From NCBI RefSeq assembly GCF_016811105.1, contig NZ_JAFBGM010000001.1:310001-374000 (forward strand): a stretch of 64,000 nt of DNA. The letters run 5' to 3'. A program made the position numbers and the translations under genes. This DNA is from Aurantibacter crassamenti (GTDB lineage: Bacteria > Bacteroidota > Bacteroidia > Flavobacteriales > Flavobacteriaceae). The notes under the pieces are model-generated. The model was not told the DNA's origin. It was given only the letters and a program-made list of their open reading frames with translations, and searched no databases. Shown here piece after piece: positions 11,501 to 20,175 of the stretch (positions are counted from its first letter, which is position 1; each line of letters starts with the position of its first letter).

Positions 11501-12294
11501 CCCGTCGTTTTTCTTAGAAAATTAATAACTGAACCAATAATTGGTAATGGAATAGATGATTTAGATGGATACAATTGCTGTTTCAATGAATATTGTCCAC
11601 CATGAACTCCATAGGTAGACATCGGATGATGAGCTGCAATCAGCGTAGTTTTATTCGCGTTCTTCTTTATAAGACCTTCTATTTCTTCAAAGAATTTTTC
11701 GCGGTCTTTTATGTCGCATTTGTCATTCATGTCTGGGTGTTTATCCCAATTGGTCAAATACCATTCTGTGTCAATTGCAATTACAACCACGTCATCATTA
11801 ATATCAATTTTTTCGATAGGGCAACCATCCTCAGGAAAAAAAACATCTTTACTATCTAACGCTTCTTGAATATATTCTTGTTGACGTTTCAATCCGTCAA
11901 GCCCACCAGCATACCAATCATGATTTCCAGGAATAAAAAAAGATTGCCCCTTAAAGCCGTCTAAAGTTTTCAATTGGGCATCTAGACTATTTTTTGCGTC
12001 AGTATAATTTTTATGTTTTTCAGAAGGCAAACCAGCAGGATATACATTATCACCAAGAAAAATAGCGGTACTATTTTCGTCAGCATTTGATAATTGCTTT
12101 TTAAACAAGGTTAATGCTGCATTTAATTTACCTTCAGGTGATTTACCTGCATCACCAATTAAGTAAAAAGTATGAATGGGTGAATCAGCATCAAGTTGCA
12201 TTTGAGCCTTATCAGGAAATGCATATTTCGTCTTCTGGGTAGCACAACTACTGAAGAATAATATTGATAAAATAAGTAAATTGTACTTTTTCAT
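8587..12294 (-). CDS. Metallophosphoesterase fused to outer-membrane beta-barrel, lipoprotein
   Basis: A 1235-residue protein with three parts. A lipobox (FFSSC, Cys 17) follows a short signal. Residues about 40-320 form a calcineurin-like phosphoesterase with GDAG, GDN, GNHDWY, AAHHP and SGHEH metal motifs. A middle region (about 430-850) contains RDRDQAYSEMGDGFF and IYGLDDDDRFDVTG blocks. The last roughly 330 residues are beta-strand rich and end in GLGFGF, the terminal aromatic typical of BamA/surface-antigen barrels. I start at the ATG at 12294, where the signal peptide begins, rather than 15 codons upstream. The role is unknown; a cell-envelope phosphoesterase tied to the outer membrane is the inference. 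Confidence 0.8.
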   Translation of the reverse strand: MKKYNLLILSILFFSSCATQKTKYAFPDKAQMQLDADSPIHTFYLIGDAGKSPEGKLNAALTLFKKQLSNADENSTAIFLGDNVYPAGLPSEKHKNYTDAKNSLDAQLKTLDGFKGQSFFIPGNHDWYAGGLDGLKRQQEYIQEALDSKDVFFPEDGCPIEKIDINDDVVVIAIDTEWYLTNWDKHPDMNDKCDIKDREKFFEEIEGLIKKNANKTTLIAAHHPMSTYGVHGGQYSLKQQLYPSKSSIPLPIIGSVINFLRKTTGTSHQDLSNKRYNELRKRLVTLAQYSEKVIFVSGHEHSLQYIIEDNTPQIVSGAGAKNAATGLLNGSQFSTGEMGYAKLEVYKDGSSNVFFFGVDDNEQEENLFATQVLKADKNIAKNTYAKDFPLVVKSSIYPKEATDKSGLFKWFWGDRYREIYSKEISAPTVDLDTLFGGLKVMRKGGGHQSRSLRMVNPEGKEYVMRALKKSAEVYLQAMAFKDQYVVGDFEDTYTESLLEDFYTGSHPYAPFTIGKLSDAVGIYHTNPVLYYVPKQNAIGNYNDEFGDELYMIEERTDSGHGDQKSFGYSNTLISTDDLLKKLRKDEDYQVDKTAYVRARLFDMMIGDWDRHTDQWRWAEFEDEKNGKVIYKPIPRDRDQAYSEMGDGFFMNLATRAIPGLTLMEGFNEEIRSVRGFNGSPKAFALDMLLLPETEVQLWETQTEFIQKNITNEVIDIAFKEFPKEIQDEKLDVLKKKLLARKKNLLETAREYYGIINKYSVVAGTDKDDHFIITGKPNGDTEVVAHRIKKGKKGEQFYKKTYNSNSTKEIWIYGLDDDDRFDVTGVKSAHSKVRIIGGHNNDIYNILDSKGVHIYDQKVKKNTFENKEGAKIRLSNDYETNTYQPIKVKKSSNQIVPTIGSNPDDGFRIGISDVYTKNGFKQNPFTSQHTFNAAFFFATQGFDFGYKGEFARLFGTANFEIDSRMTSSNFSINFFGYGNETVNLDDALEFDYNRVKMEIIRLSPSLVWRGEYGSKFRTGISYESIEVEETEDRFVNTFYVANGEDNQKDFIGVEGEYDYANTDNAAFPTVGMSTSLLVGYKSSTGTESQNFGYIVPSLSIDHKLTSNGRLVLATKWKAHFNIGDGFEFYQGASLGGVDGLRGFRNQRFTGKTAYYQNSDIRYSLRKMKTGIMPLTMGLYGGFDYGRVWIKNQDSNQWHTSYGGGFFLNTADILSLTFAVFNSDDGARFTFGLGFGF

Positions 12295-12446
12295 ATAAAG
12301 TTCTAGACTTAAATACAAATTTAGGGAATACTGTAACATAACTTCTTAGTTAAGGCAACTCAAAATATTAGACGAAATAAAATATCATAATTACGCTCAA
12401 CGTTATAAAAATACAACACTCCTAACTGACCCAAAATCAATTAATT

Positions 12447-12454
12447 TACCTTTG
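12447..12454 (+). promoter_or_regulatory. Candidate -7 promoter box (TACCTTTG)
   Basis: TACCTTTG matches the Bacteroidota -7 consensus TAnnTTTG, 42 nt before the ATG of the HD-PycTM gene. No clear TTTG box sits at the expected spacing upstream, so this is a weak call. Confidence 0.35.
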
Positions 12455-12496
12455 TAAAGTTTCGTTTTTGTAATTTGGATGTATTAACTGAAAACT

Positions 12497-13681
12497 ATGT
12501 CAGATATCATTGAAAAAGTAGAACAATTCGCAACCAATTTATTAGCGAATGATCTTGACCCAAAATACCTTTATCACAATTTAAAGCATACACAGCGCAT
12601 AGTAAAAAGCACTATAAAATTACTCGATGCAAATAATTTAACAGCAAAAGAAAAAGAACATCTTTTAATCGCTGCTTGGCTACATGATACAGGGTATACA
12701 CAGGGTTCTGAAAATCATGAAGAGAGTAGTTGTAAAATAGCTCGTGAATTTCTAAGCAAAAACAGTTATGATTCTGAAGATATTAAAAAAGTAGAAACAA
12801 TTATTCTAGCAACAAAACGCTTTCACGTACCACAATCACTTTCAGAACAAATTATACGGGATGCAGATTGTTCGCATTTTGGACAAAAAAGTTATTTTGA
12901 AACTGCTGAGTATTTAAGAGAAGAGCTAGCTCTATTAGGCATAGCAGAATTTTCAGGAAAAGAATGGCGTGATGCTAATATAGAAATGTTAGACAAAGAG
13001 CATACTTTTCACACTGACTACGCTAAAGATAATTGGCAAGAAACAAAGAATCAGAATTTAAAATCACTTATTAAAGAAAAAAAGACAGAAAAAGAAATAG
13101 CCAAAAAAGAACAATTAAAAGCGAAATATAAAAATGAAAGTCCGGATAGAGGCATTCAGACTCTATTTCGTGTGACACTAAAAAATCATATTACTTTAAG
13201 TGATATTGCTGATACTAAAGCGAACATTTTACTTTCTGTAAATGCGATAATAATTTCAGTGGCTTTGGCAAATTTGATTCCGAAATTAGACAACCCTTCA
13301 AACGCATATCTAGTTTATCCTACTGCAATTTTTGTGCTTTTTAGTGTGGTTTCAATGCTAATGGCTGTAGTGGCTACAAGACCAAATATTACTAGCGGAA
13401 AATTCACTAAAGAAGATGTAGAAAACAAAAAGGTAAACCTTTTATTTTTTGGCAATTTTCATAAGATGAGCCTGGTAGAATACGAATGGGCTATTCAAGA
13501 ATTAGTAAAAGACAAAGAATACATCTACAGTTCACTTACAAAAGATCTTTACTTTTTAGGACTAGTTTTAAATAGAAAATATAAAATTCTTAGGTGGACC
13601 TATACCGTTTTCATGGTAGGTATTATTATTTCTGTATTGGCATTCGGAGTCGCATTTCACTTTAACGATTATGTAAAATAA
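12497..13681 (+). CDS. HD phosphohydrolase fused to Pycsar-type effector domain (PycTM, DUF5706-like)
   Basis: A 394-residue protein in two parts. Residues 1-180 are an HD domain with first His (LKHT, H31), HD doublet (WLHDTGY, H63-D64) and distal Asp (RDAD, about 122), so metal-dependent phosphohydrolase activity is plausible. After a charged helix (about 185-215) comes a domain starting RVTLKNHITLSDIADTKAN with three hydrophobic segments (about 245-262, 272-293, 367-386). This matches the Pycsar effector transmembrane domain, which in known systems disrupts the membrane after binding cCMP or cUMP. No nucleotide cyclase is in the window. The HD part may degrade the signal or act on nucleotides; that is inference. 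Confidence 0.8.
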   Translation: MSDIIEKVEQFATNLLANDLDPKYLYHNLKHTQRIVKSTIKLLDANNLTAKEKEHLLIAAWLHDTGYTQGSENHEESSCKIAREFLSKNSYDSEDIKKVETIILATKRFHVPQSLSEQIIRDADCSHFGQKSYFETAEYLREELALLGIAEFSGKEWRDANIEMLDKEHTFHTDYAKDNWQETKNQNLKSLIKEKKTEKEIAKKEQLKAKYKNESPDRGIQTLFRVTLKNHITLSDIADTKANILLSVNAIIISVALANLIPKLDNPSNAYLVYPTAIFVLFSVVSMLMAVVATRPNITSGKFTKEDVENKKVNLLFFGNFHKMSLVEYEWAIQELVKDKEYIYSSLTKDLYFLGLVLNRKYKILRWTYTVFMVGIIISVLAFGVAFHFNDYVK

Positions 13682-13720
13682 TCAGTGAAAAACCTTAATT
13701 GAAATTTAATTTCTGTTGAA

Positions 13721-16093
13721 TTAAGCTTTTAATTCTTCCATTAAATCTGCGTACGTATACGTTTTTTCAGATTTTTTATCCTTCTTATATAAAATCTCAG
13801 CTCGTATGGCTTTTAAACCTGCAACACCTTGAAGCCCCTGTAGTTCAACAATTTCAATGTTACCCGTAAAATATCCTTTCGATTTTAAAAACTTTATATA
13901 CCGCAAATATTCGAGCTCATCGCTTTTTTGAGAGTACACAATAACCATTTTACCTGTTTGGGTTAATCTTTCATTTGTACCTTTTACAAAAGATTTATCA
14001 ATACGTTTTTTGATGATTTCATATCGCGCATTATACGTACCATCAACATCAAATTGTTTCTCATCCATTCGAAAACGAATTGACAATGAAGTATTGTAAA
14101 CTAATATTAAAGACGCCACATCTAACGGCACCGGTAATTCTGGTTTTAAGCTATAATGTGTGTTTTCCATTTCACACATCACTTGCAATTGCCACAGTCT
14201 TAAATTGTTCAAGTATAAGGGTTCGTAGCTACGTTCACCCGTAATACTATCACCGATGTACATGTTGTGTTCAACACCATCAGTTTTGTATCTTTCAAAA
14301 TAATGAGGATACATTTCTTGCGCCTGCACTTGCTTTTTATCAATCACAGAAGCAAGCTTTTTATTGATAAGCATCACACTAGTATCATAATTTTTTCTAT
14401 GATCATAATATGAATTTGTCTCTGCATCTATAATCTGCTCATAATCTTCAACAAGCTTTTTTACCACTACATCTTGAGTTTTCAGATGTTCAAATACTGG
14501 TGTAATCTCATCAGTTACAAAATTGAAAATTGCTTGTTCGCTATTGGTATGCAATGATTCTTTTATTTCATCAATATGATTATTAACCCTAAAAATAAGT
14601 TCTTCATAAAAAGGGAGTTTCGTCTTCTGCCAAGCTTCAGTAAGTATCTGATTTATGGCCGAAAGTTGAATCATTAAATCTCGTTGAATCGCATTATTTC
14701 TTGACTTTGAAGAATCACGAATATCAATTTGCCCATAAAGCGGACTAACATCCTTAAAGACAATTTCTTTAAACGAAGGTTGTAATCCTTCTGCAGTTTC
14801 TTTTATGAAATTTTTTGCTTCTTCTTGAAATTTCCAATAAACTGATGAATGAACAGAGGTACATTCATTCTGAATAATTGCATCGATTAAGTTCTCTTCT
14901 TCTGCATTGGCACGTAATACGGCCGAAATAATAAAAGGCATTATCTGATCTAGCCGTTGTGCATTAATGCTATTTAATTCACCTTTTATAGTTGATGTAA
15001 TTTCTAACACACCAAGCAAAACACCTTCACTAGCTATAGGCGCAAAAATAGCACTTTTATATCCCTCTTCTTTGAGGTTTTTATATGGTGCCATGCCATC
15101 AGACATTTTGTACATTTTATCAACATCTGAGATGGCAAAATAATTGTTCTCAATTAACAAAGTCCTATATGATTCTTGACATAAAATTGAGTTACATGAA
15201 ACAACATTCTTGTTCTGCAGCAATACACTTTTTGAACCTTTACCGTATACACATTCAAATTGGTTTTCTTTTGAATTATACAACACAAAACCTGTATTTA
15301 CGCTCTTTAAATTAAAGAAAGACCGAAAAGTTTCGGTCAGTTTTTCCATCAAACCAGCGTCATTGCTATTGTCAATAGAAATAAGGTTAGATTTTATTTC
15401 AGAAATAGAATGTTCGGTAGTTACATCAAACATATTCATGACAACAAAACCCTTAGAATTAAAGCTATTCGGTGGAATTTTCTCTTTCCATAGCGCTACA
15501 TTATCATAATTATCTAGTAGTTCTTCTATATCATTCTTACTTAATTTTTTAGCCTTATCAGTAGGTATGATTTCAATAAAGTCTGCATTGTAAAGTATTC
15601 GATAATGCTTCATAATGCCATTCAAATCAGGAATGTCATAAAAGAAAGGTCTTTTAAAATCAACACTTACACCGTAATAGAAATTAAGAATAACAGCACA
15701 AGCTAAAACATACATTTCATCATCTGGTAATTCACGCATACGCGGAACAAAATCAATACCCGCATCTTTAATTATTTGCTGAAAACGTTTAGTAGAATTA
15801 AAAACAACATCTTGATAAGGTAATGAAGCTGCTTTAATCTCATTATTTGTTAAAACTTCAGGAAAAGTATCTTGAAGCATATAACGAATTATCTTCTCGT
15901 GGGTTTTCAAAATTGAAACATCTGTAAAACCCTCACGTAATTCAGGATAAGCCTCTTGCGTCTTTAAAATATACCGTGCTCGTTCAGCTAAGAATTCATC
16001 TTCACCATTAGCCATACCCTCATAATGTTCCAATAATTTATTGAAACTTATAAAATGGTTCAACGGTAATTCTTTATTATTGTGAAATCCCAT
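13721..16093 (-). CDS. GAF domain-containing protein
   Basis: A 790-residue soluble protein with no signal peptide. Residues about 245-400 fit a GAF domain: a helix leading into NTGFVLYNSKENQFECVYG, then KSAIFAPIASEGVLLGVLEI, the typical closing strands. The N-terminal 180 and C-terminal 390 residues are mostly helical and I recognise no enzyme domain: no kinase, GGDEF, cyclase or HTH motif is visible. It converges with the HD-PycTM gene, 39 nt apart. A cytosolic sensor role is inferred from GAF alone. Confidence 0.7.
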   Translation of the reverse strand: MGFHNNKELPLNHFISFNKLLEHYEGMANGEDEFLAERARYILKTQEAYPELREGFTDVSILKTHEKIIRYMLQDTFPEVLTNNEIKAASLPYQDVVFNSTKRFQQIIKDAGIDFVPRMRELPDDEMYVLACAVILNFYYGVSVDFKRPFFYDIPDLNGIMKHYRILYNADFIEIIPTDKAKKLSKNDIEELLDNYDNVALWKEKIPPNSFNSKGFVVMNMFDVTTEHSISEIKSNLISIDNSNDAGLMEKLTETFRSFFNLKSVNTGFVLYNSKENQFECVYGKGSKSVLLQNKNVVSCNSILCQESYRTLLIENNYFAISDVDKMYKMSDGMAPYKNLKEEGYKSAIFAPIASEGVLLGVLEITSTIKGELNSINAQRLDQIMPFIISAVLRANAEEENLIDAIIQNECTSVHSSVYWKFQEEAKNFIKETAEGLQPSFKEIVFKDVSPLYGQIDIRDSSKSRNNAIQRDLMIQLSAINQILTEAWQKTKLPFYEELIFRVNNHIDEIKESLHTNSEQAIFNFVTDEITPVFEHLKTQDVVVKKLVEDYEQIIDAETNSYYDHRKNYDTSVMLINKKLASVIDKKQVQAQEMYPHYFERYKTDGVEHNMYIGDSITGERSYEPLYLNNLRLWQLQVMCEMENTHYSLKPELPVPLDVASLILVYNTSLSIRFRMDEKQFDVDGTYNARYEIIKKRIDKSFVKGTNERLTQTGKMVIVYSQKSDELEYLRYIKFLKSKGYFTGNIEIVELQGLQGVAGLKAIRAEILYKKDKKSEKTYTYADLMEELKA

Positions 16094-16295
16094 AGTTATA
16101 TGACGTAATATATCAGATAAAATTACAAAAGAATTAACATAAAACTGTTAAAGGTCGTTAACCCGTAATATTCAACGTGCAACTAGTCATATCTTACGAA
16201 TACAAATTGATATTTTAAGTAGTTAGAGACTCATTTACCCACCATATACCCCTGATATTTGCACCTTTTTTTGCATATTTATAGAAAAATATTTC

Positions 16296-17195
16296 ATGTC
16301 ATCTGATTCTAGGTTAAACCGTGCTTATACTAATGCCAAAACGGTACCCTTTGATGACAACTCAAAATTTATTCTTTTTAGTGATTGTCACCGCGGAGAC
16401 AATAGTTTTGCAGATGAATTCGCAAACAATCGGAATATCTATTTCCATGCGCTTAAATACTATTATATAGAAGGATTTCAGTATTGTGAATTGGGTGATG
16501 GTGATGAACTCTGGGAAAACATCAACTTTGAATCTATTTTTCAGGCACATAAGAATATTTATAAGCTACTAAAGCAGTTTCATCTTGAAAACAGATTACA
16601 TATGATTTGGGGAAACCACGATATGGTTTACAAAGACCCTGAATATGTCAAAAAAAATCTCTCCAGCTATTTTGAACCCATTGATGAGAAAGACAAAGAG
16701 CTTTTTGAAGGTATTACCTATAATGAAGCTATTATTTTAAAGCATAGCGAAAGCAATCAAGAAATTTTCTTAACCCACGGTCATCAAGCCGATTGGTGGA
16801 ATTATACTTTTTGGCGCTGGGGTCGTTTCTTGGTTCGTGTTCTTTGGAAACCTCTGCAGGTATGGGGTATTGCAGATCCTACTAGTCCAGCAAAAAACTA
16901 TACTGAACTAAAAAAAGTTGAACGTCGACTTAAAAAATGGATATTATCTAATAATTTAATACTTACGGTTGTTGGACACACACACAGACCACGGTTTCCT
17001 GAACCCGGTCAAATACCCCTATTTAATGATGGTAGTTGCGTTCATCCGCGTAGTATCACAGGTATTGAAATTGAAAATGGGAAAATTTCTTTAATTAAAT
17101 GGGAAATAGCTACTAATGAAGATGGCACCTTAAGAGTTGTACGTATTTTACTTGAAGGCCCTCAAAAGCTGGTTGATTATATAGAAAAAAAGTAA
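16296..17195 (+). CDS. Calcineurin-like metallophosphoesterase
   Basis: A 299-residue cytosolic-looking enzyme with the full metallophosphoesterase set: SDCHRGDN (first metal Asp and His), GDGDELWE, GNHD, THGHQADWW and VVGHTHRPRF. The spacing and the WGNHD and GHTHRP motifs recall the UDP-2,3-diacylglucosamine pyrophosphatase-like branch, but it is longer than LpxH and the substrate is open. The ATG at 16296 follows a 200-bp AT-rich region and places the SDCHRGD motif at about residue 29. Confidence 0.82.
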   Translation: MSSDSRLNRAYTNAKTVPFDDNSKFILFSDCHRGDNSFADEFANNRNIYFHALKYYYIEGFQYCELGDGDELWENINFESIFQAHKNIYKLLKQFHLENRLHMIWGNHDMVYKDPEYVKKNLSSYFEPIDEKDKELFEGITYNEAIILKHSESNQEIFLTHGHQADWWNYTFWRWGRFLVRVLWKPLQVWGIADPTSPAKNYTELKKVERRLKKWILSNNLILTVVGHTHRPRFPEPGQIPLFNDGSCVHPRSITGIEIENGKISLIKWEIATNEDGTLRVVRILLEGPQKLVDYIEKK

Positions 17196-17201
17196 CCTAT
17201 A

Positions 17202-17621
17202 TCAATTCAAAATTTCACCTTCTTTATTAAATTCTACATCTTGTTTTTTACCATCTTTTTTAAGTTCTACATCATAAAAAAGTCCTTTAGAATGATGCTG
17301 AGTTTCTTCCAATTCAACAATTTTGTAATCGTCATAATCAGCTTTCAGAATTTCTCTAACAATTTTAGGTAAATCTTTCTTCTTAATACTTCGTTCAGTC
17401 TCTATCCACTCTCCTTCTGGGCTAAAATCAGCTCTGTATTCTTTACCATCTTTTTTAAAATGCGACTCATAATTACCGTTTCGATCAACCTCCCATTTAG
17501 AGTGTTTCTCACCTGCATATTTTTCTTCAAATGCAACCTTAACACCCTTCGGCACCTGGGTTTGACAACTTGAAAAAGTAAAAACTAAAATCAAAAATAA
17601 AACTGTACCTAACTTATTCAT
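17202..17621 (-). CDS. PepSY-like domain lipoprotein
   Basis: A small lipoprotein of about 139 residues: a signal ending in TFSSC (Cys 19), then two PepSY-like repeats marked by GKHSKW-like strands, YRADFSPEGEW and VEFNKEGEIL. The pattern fits the PepSY-like (beta-lactamase-inhibitor-protein-like) periplasmic family common in Bacteroidota. I take the ATG at 17621, two codons inside the longer frame, because the basic signal-peptide start follows it. It converges with the phosphoesterase, 6 nt apart. Confidence 0.7.
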   Translation of the reverse strand: MNKLGTVLFLILVFTFSSCQTQVPKGVKVAFEEKYAGEKHSKWEVDRNGNYESHFKKDGKEYRADFSPEGEWIETERSIKKKDLPKIVREILKADYDDYKIVELEETQHHSKGLFYDVELKKDGKKQDVEFNKEGEILN

Positions 17622-17743
17622 ATCCATAAATCATTCTCTATTAGTAGTAAAAGTAGTTCGCGAAATTACCAATTCTAACTTTGAAACTATGTTAATGTAG
17701 TATTAAGCAAGAATGCAGAATTGACTATTTTTGAAGCACACTA

Positions 17744-18412
17744 ATGAAAACTATATTCAAAATGTTCAAAAAAACACTGGCTATTGCCTTAATTTCTTTA
17801 CTGTTTGTTTCCTGTTGGAAAAATAAAAGTCCGGAAGACTTAATACGTTTAAAAGACAAATTCAAATCTTCAGTATCGTCTTTTGAAAAAAAGAAAGAAA
17901 CCGCCAATAAGAATGTAAACAAAGGGCTAGAAACCCTTAATGCACTCAAAACTGCTCTAGAAGACACTAAAAATGAAGACAAAGAATTTGCAAAGGTTTA
18001 TGGGGATTGGGAAAAGGTAAACAAACGAGTTGAAAACCTCAACAAAGAATACGAAGACCTTAAAGAACATGCCACCAATCTCTTCACTGCCATGGAAACT
18101 CAAACGAATAGTTTAAGTGATGAGACTAGTAAAAAAACCTTATTGTCAGCAATTAAAAAGGCGCGTACTAAATATAATGGAACACTAGGTAATACAGCAA
18201 AAGCCATAGACAAACTACGCTTATTACATGGTGATGCTGTAGAGGTAGTAAAAGCATTAGAAGTTGCTGCAGCTCTAAATTCGTTTGATAATATAAATGA
18301 TCAAATGAAAAGTATTGCAAATCGCGTTGATGGTATTATGCAAGAATTGAATGTTGCAGTTCTAGAGAGTAAGAAATTATACGAAAAGAAAATTACAGAA
18401 TTAGGCGAGTAA
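17744..18412 (+). CDS. Coiled-coil lipoprotein of unknown function
   Basis: A 222-residue protein with a lipoprotein signal (LLFVSC) followed by Lys/Glu-rich heptad helices over nearly the whole length. It lacks catalytic motifs. The start may be ATG 17744 or ATG 17762; both leave the lipobox intact. Two TAnnTTTG-like boxes (17676 and 17726) sit upstream. I recognise no family. It ends just before a hairpin terminator shared with the convergent oxidoreductase gene. Confidence 0.7.
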   Translation: MKTIFKMFKKTLAIALISLLFVSCWKNKSPEDLIRLKDKFKSSVSSFEKKKETANKNVNKGLETLNALKTALEDTKNEDKEFAKVYGDWEKVNKRVENLNKEYEDLKEHATNLFTAMETQTNSLSDETSKKTLLSAIKKARTKYNGTLGNTAKAIDKLRLLHGDAVEVVKALEVAAALNSFDNINDQMKSIANRVDGIMQELNVAVLESKKLYEKKITELGE

Positions 18413-18433
18413 AAATTAAGATTTATTAAAAAT

Positions 18434-18470
18434 AAAAAGGGAAGAAAAATTAATTTTTCTTCCCTTTTTT
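18434..18470. terminator. Bidirectional terminator
   Basis: AAAGGGAAGAAAAATT pairs with AATTTTTCTTCCCTTT and is followed by a T-run, with an A-run on the other side. It separates the convergent lipoprotein (+) and Gfo/Idh (-) genes. Confidence 0.8.
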
Positions 18471-18517
18471 GTATAAAGTTTACACCAAAAAGAATGGTGC
18501 AAAAATCTAAAAATCAA

Positions 18518-19855
18518 TTAAACATTTTCAGGCACTTCAAAACCTTTACGGTAATTACGTCTTAACATTGTATCAGCTTCAGCATCACCTATAAATGATT
18601 CTGATTTTGGATTAAATGTTAATACACGATCTAATCGGTAAGCAATATTACCTAAATGTGCTAAACCAGAAGATAAGTGTGCTGTTTCTACCGGGCCATT
18701 TAATATAGTTGAATCACGTTTTCTAACTGCTTCAATGAAATTAGCAAAATGCCCATCAGTACCGCCAGCACCTCTATCCATTTCAGAGCCAGATGGTCCA
18801 CCATCTTCACCTGATTTTCCTGGTGTTCTATCTTTACCTAGATAAGTAGTGTACTTGTCATATCCATCTACAACCAAAATACCTTTATCTCCATAGAAAA
18901 TATTTCCAACAGATGCACCACCTTCAGTGTTTGTACACCAAGGTCTAACTTCAAATTGAATAATTTTACGTTCTTCAGGATAGTTATAAACAGAAGTTAA
19001 AACTTCAGGCACTTCTTTACAGTCATCCCAAAGAAATTTACCACCCATAGAAGTAATCTTTGTAGGAAGGCCAACATCTAAGCCCCACATACATAAATCA
19101 GTTTCATGAATACCTTGATTACCCACATCTCCGTTACCATAATCCCAATGCCAGTGCCAGTTGTAATGCACTAGATTTTTTGTAAAAGGTCGTTTTTGCG
19201 CTGGTCCTGTCCATAAATCGTAATCAATTCCTTTAGGAACAGGAGAAAAACCTTGATCACCAATATCATCTCTCCAACGAAAAACAAGACCACGAGCCAT
19301 ATAAACTCTACCTATATAACCATCACGCATGAGTTCGATAGCCTCATTAATAGCAGGTGAACTTCTTAATTGCACCCCGTGTTGTACAATACGATTGTAT
19401 TTATGTGCAGCTTCAACCATTTTACGGCCTTCCCAAATGTTATGAGACCCTGGTTTTTCAACGTATACATCTTTACCGGCTTGACAAGCCCATATTACGG
19501 ATAATGCATGCCAGTGATTTGGGCTGGCAATACTCACAACATCAATGTCTTTATTATCCATAATCTTGCGCAAATCCTGTTCTAAAGACACATCTTTTTT
19601 ATATGTTTCTTTGAACGATTTTTGACGATCTCTCAGCAAGTTCATATCAGGATCACATAAATGGGTAATCTGAACATTATCTTGCACCATTAAGCTCTTG
19701 ATGTGGCTTTTACCACGACCATTAACACCTAAAACAGCAGCATTAATACGATCATTTGCACCAAAAACACTCGCTGAGATAATAGTTGGTGCAGTAATTA
19801 CAGCAGAACTGGCAACAGCGGTTTTCTTAATAAATGATCTTCTAGTTGATTTCAT
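18518..19855 (-). CDS. Gfo/Idh/MocA family oxidoreductase, Tat-exported
   Basis: A 445-residue NAD(P)-dependent dehydrogenase-like protein. The N-terminus has a twin-arginine signal (TRRSFIKK followed by a hydrophobic stretch), so it is probably folded in the cytoplasm and exported. The Rossmann motif AAVLGVNGRGKSH follows, then the EKP motif (DVYVEKPGSH) typical of the family, and a YNWHWHWDYGNGDVGNQG stretch common in the exported Bacteroidota branch. The substrate is probably a sugar derivative; unknown. A perfect 14-bp palindrome lies 133 nt upstream. Confidence 0.88.
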   Translation of the reverse strand: MKSTRRSFIKKTAVASSAVITAPTIISASVFGANDRINAAVLGVNGRGKSHIKSLMVQDNVQITHLCDPDMNLLRDRQKSFKETYKKDVSLEQDLRKIMDNKDIDVVSIASPNHWHALSVIWACQAGKDVYVEKPGSHNIWEGRKMVEAAHKYNRIVQHGVQLRSSPAINEAIELMRDGYIGRVYMARGLVFRWRDDIGDQGFSPVPKGIDYDLWTGPAQKRPFTKNLVHYNWHWHWDYGNGDVGNQGIHETDLCMWGLDVGLPTKITSMGGKFLWDDCKEVPEVLTSVYNYPEERKIIQFEVRPWCTNTEGGASVGNIFYGDKGILVVDGYDKYTTYLGKDRTPGKSGEDGGPSGSEMDRGAGGTDGHFANFIEAVRKRDSTILNGPVETAHLSSGLAHLGNIAYRLDRVLTFNPKSESFIGDAEADTMLRRNYRKGFEVPENV

Positions 19856-20175
19856 TTTCTGTAGTTTTAATTAAACTATTTTTTCTTTTCGATATGCTTC
19901 AAATACCTAAAAAAAGCAGCCTTGGTATTTTTATTTGAAGATTGAATATCGATTTTAACACAAGAAAGTTACTATAAATTTTGTTTTCGTTAACGTTAAC
20001 GGACTATTTTTTTTGTTAAAAATCAATAGAACACAATTTTCTGACGCCATTTTCAATCAAAAACTTAAGTCAAATACTAATCTGTTAGCTCTAATTCATC
20101 TTAGATTATGATTTTTTAAAATTTCAGCATTCAAAATGGTATATTTAATTTCATTAATATTTAAAGTATAAAACA
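19856..20175. other. 320-bp divergent intergenic region
   Basis: Lies between the divergently transcribed oxidoreductase and RidA genes. It is very AT rich and holds no convincing gene or RNA. The one clear element is a perfect 14-bp palindrome at 19988-20001. The promoters of both flanking genes should lie here. Confidence 0.7.
19988..20001. promoter_or_regulatory. Operator-like perfect palindrome (CGTTAACGTTAACG)
   Basis: A 14-bp sequence identical to its reverse complement with a central CG step, the architecture of LacI-family operators. It lies between divergent genes, 133 nt from the oxidoreductase start and 175 nt from the ridA start, in otherwise AT-only surroundings. No LacI-type regulator lies nearby in the window, so the binder is unknown. 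Confidence 0.45.

Noticed and set aside
12295-12339. Longer N-terminus of the phosphoesterase-barrel protein
   Set aside because: The added 15 residues would precede a complete lipoprotein signal, so the ATG at 12294 is preferred.
12497-16093. Complete Pycsar operon
   Set aside because: Neither neighbour has a cyclase motif; the GAF protein shows no catalytic nucleotide-cyclase residues.
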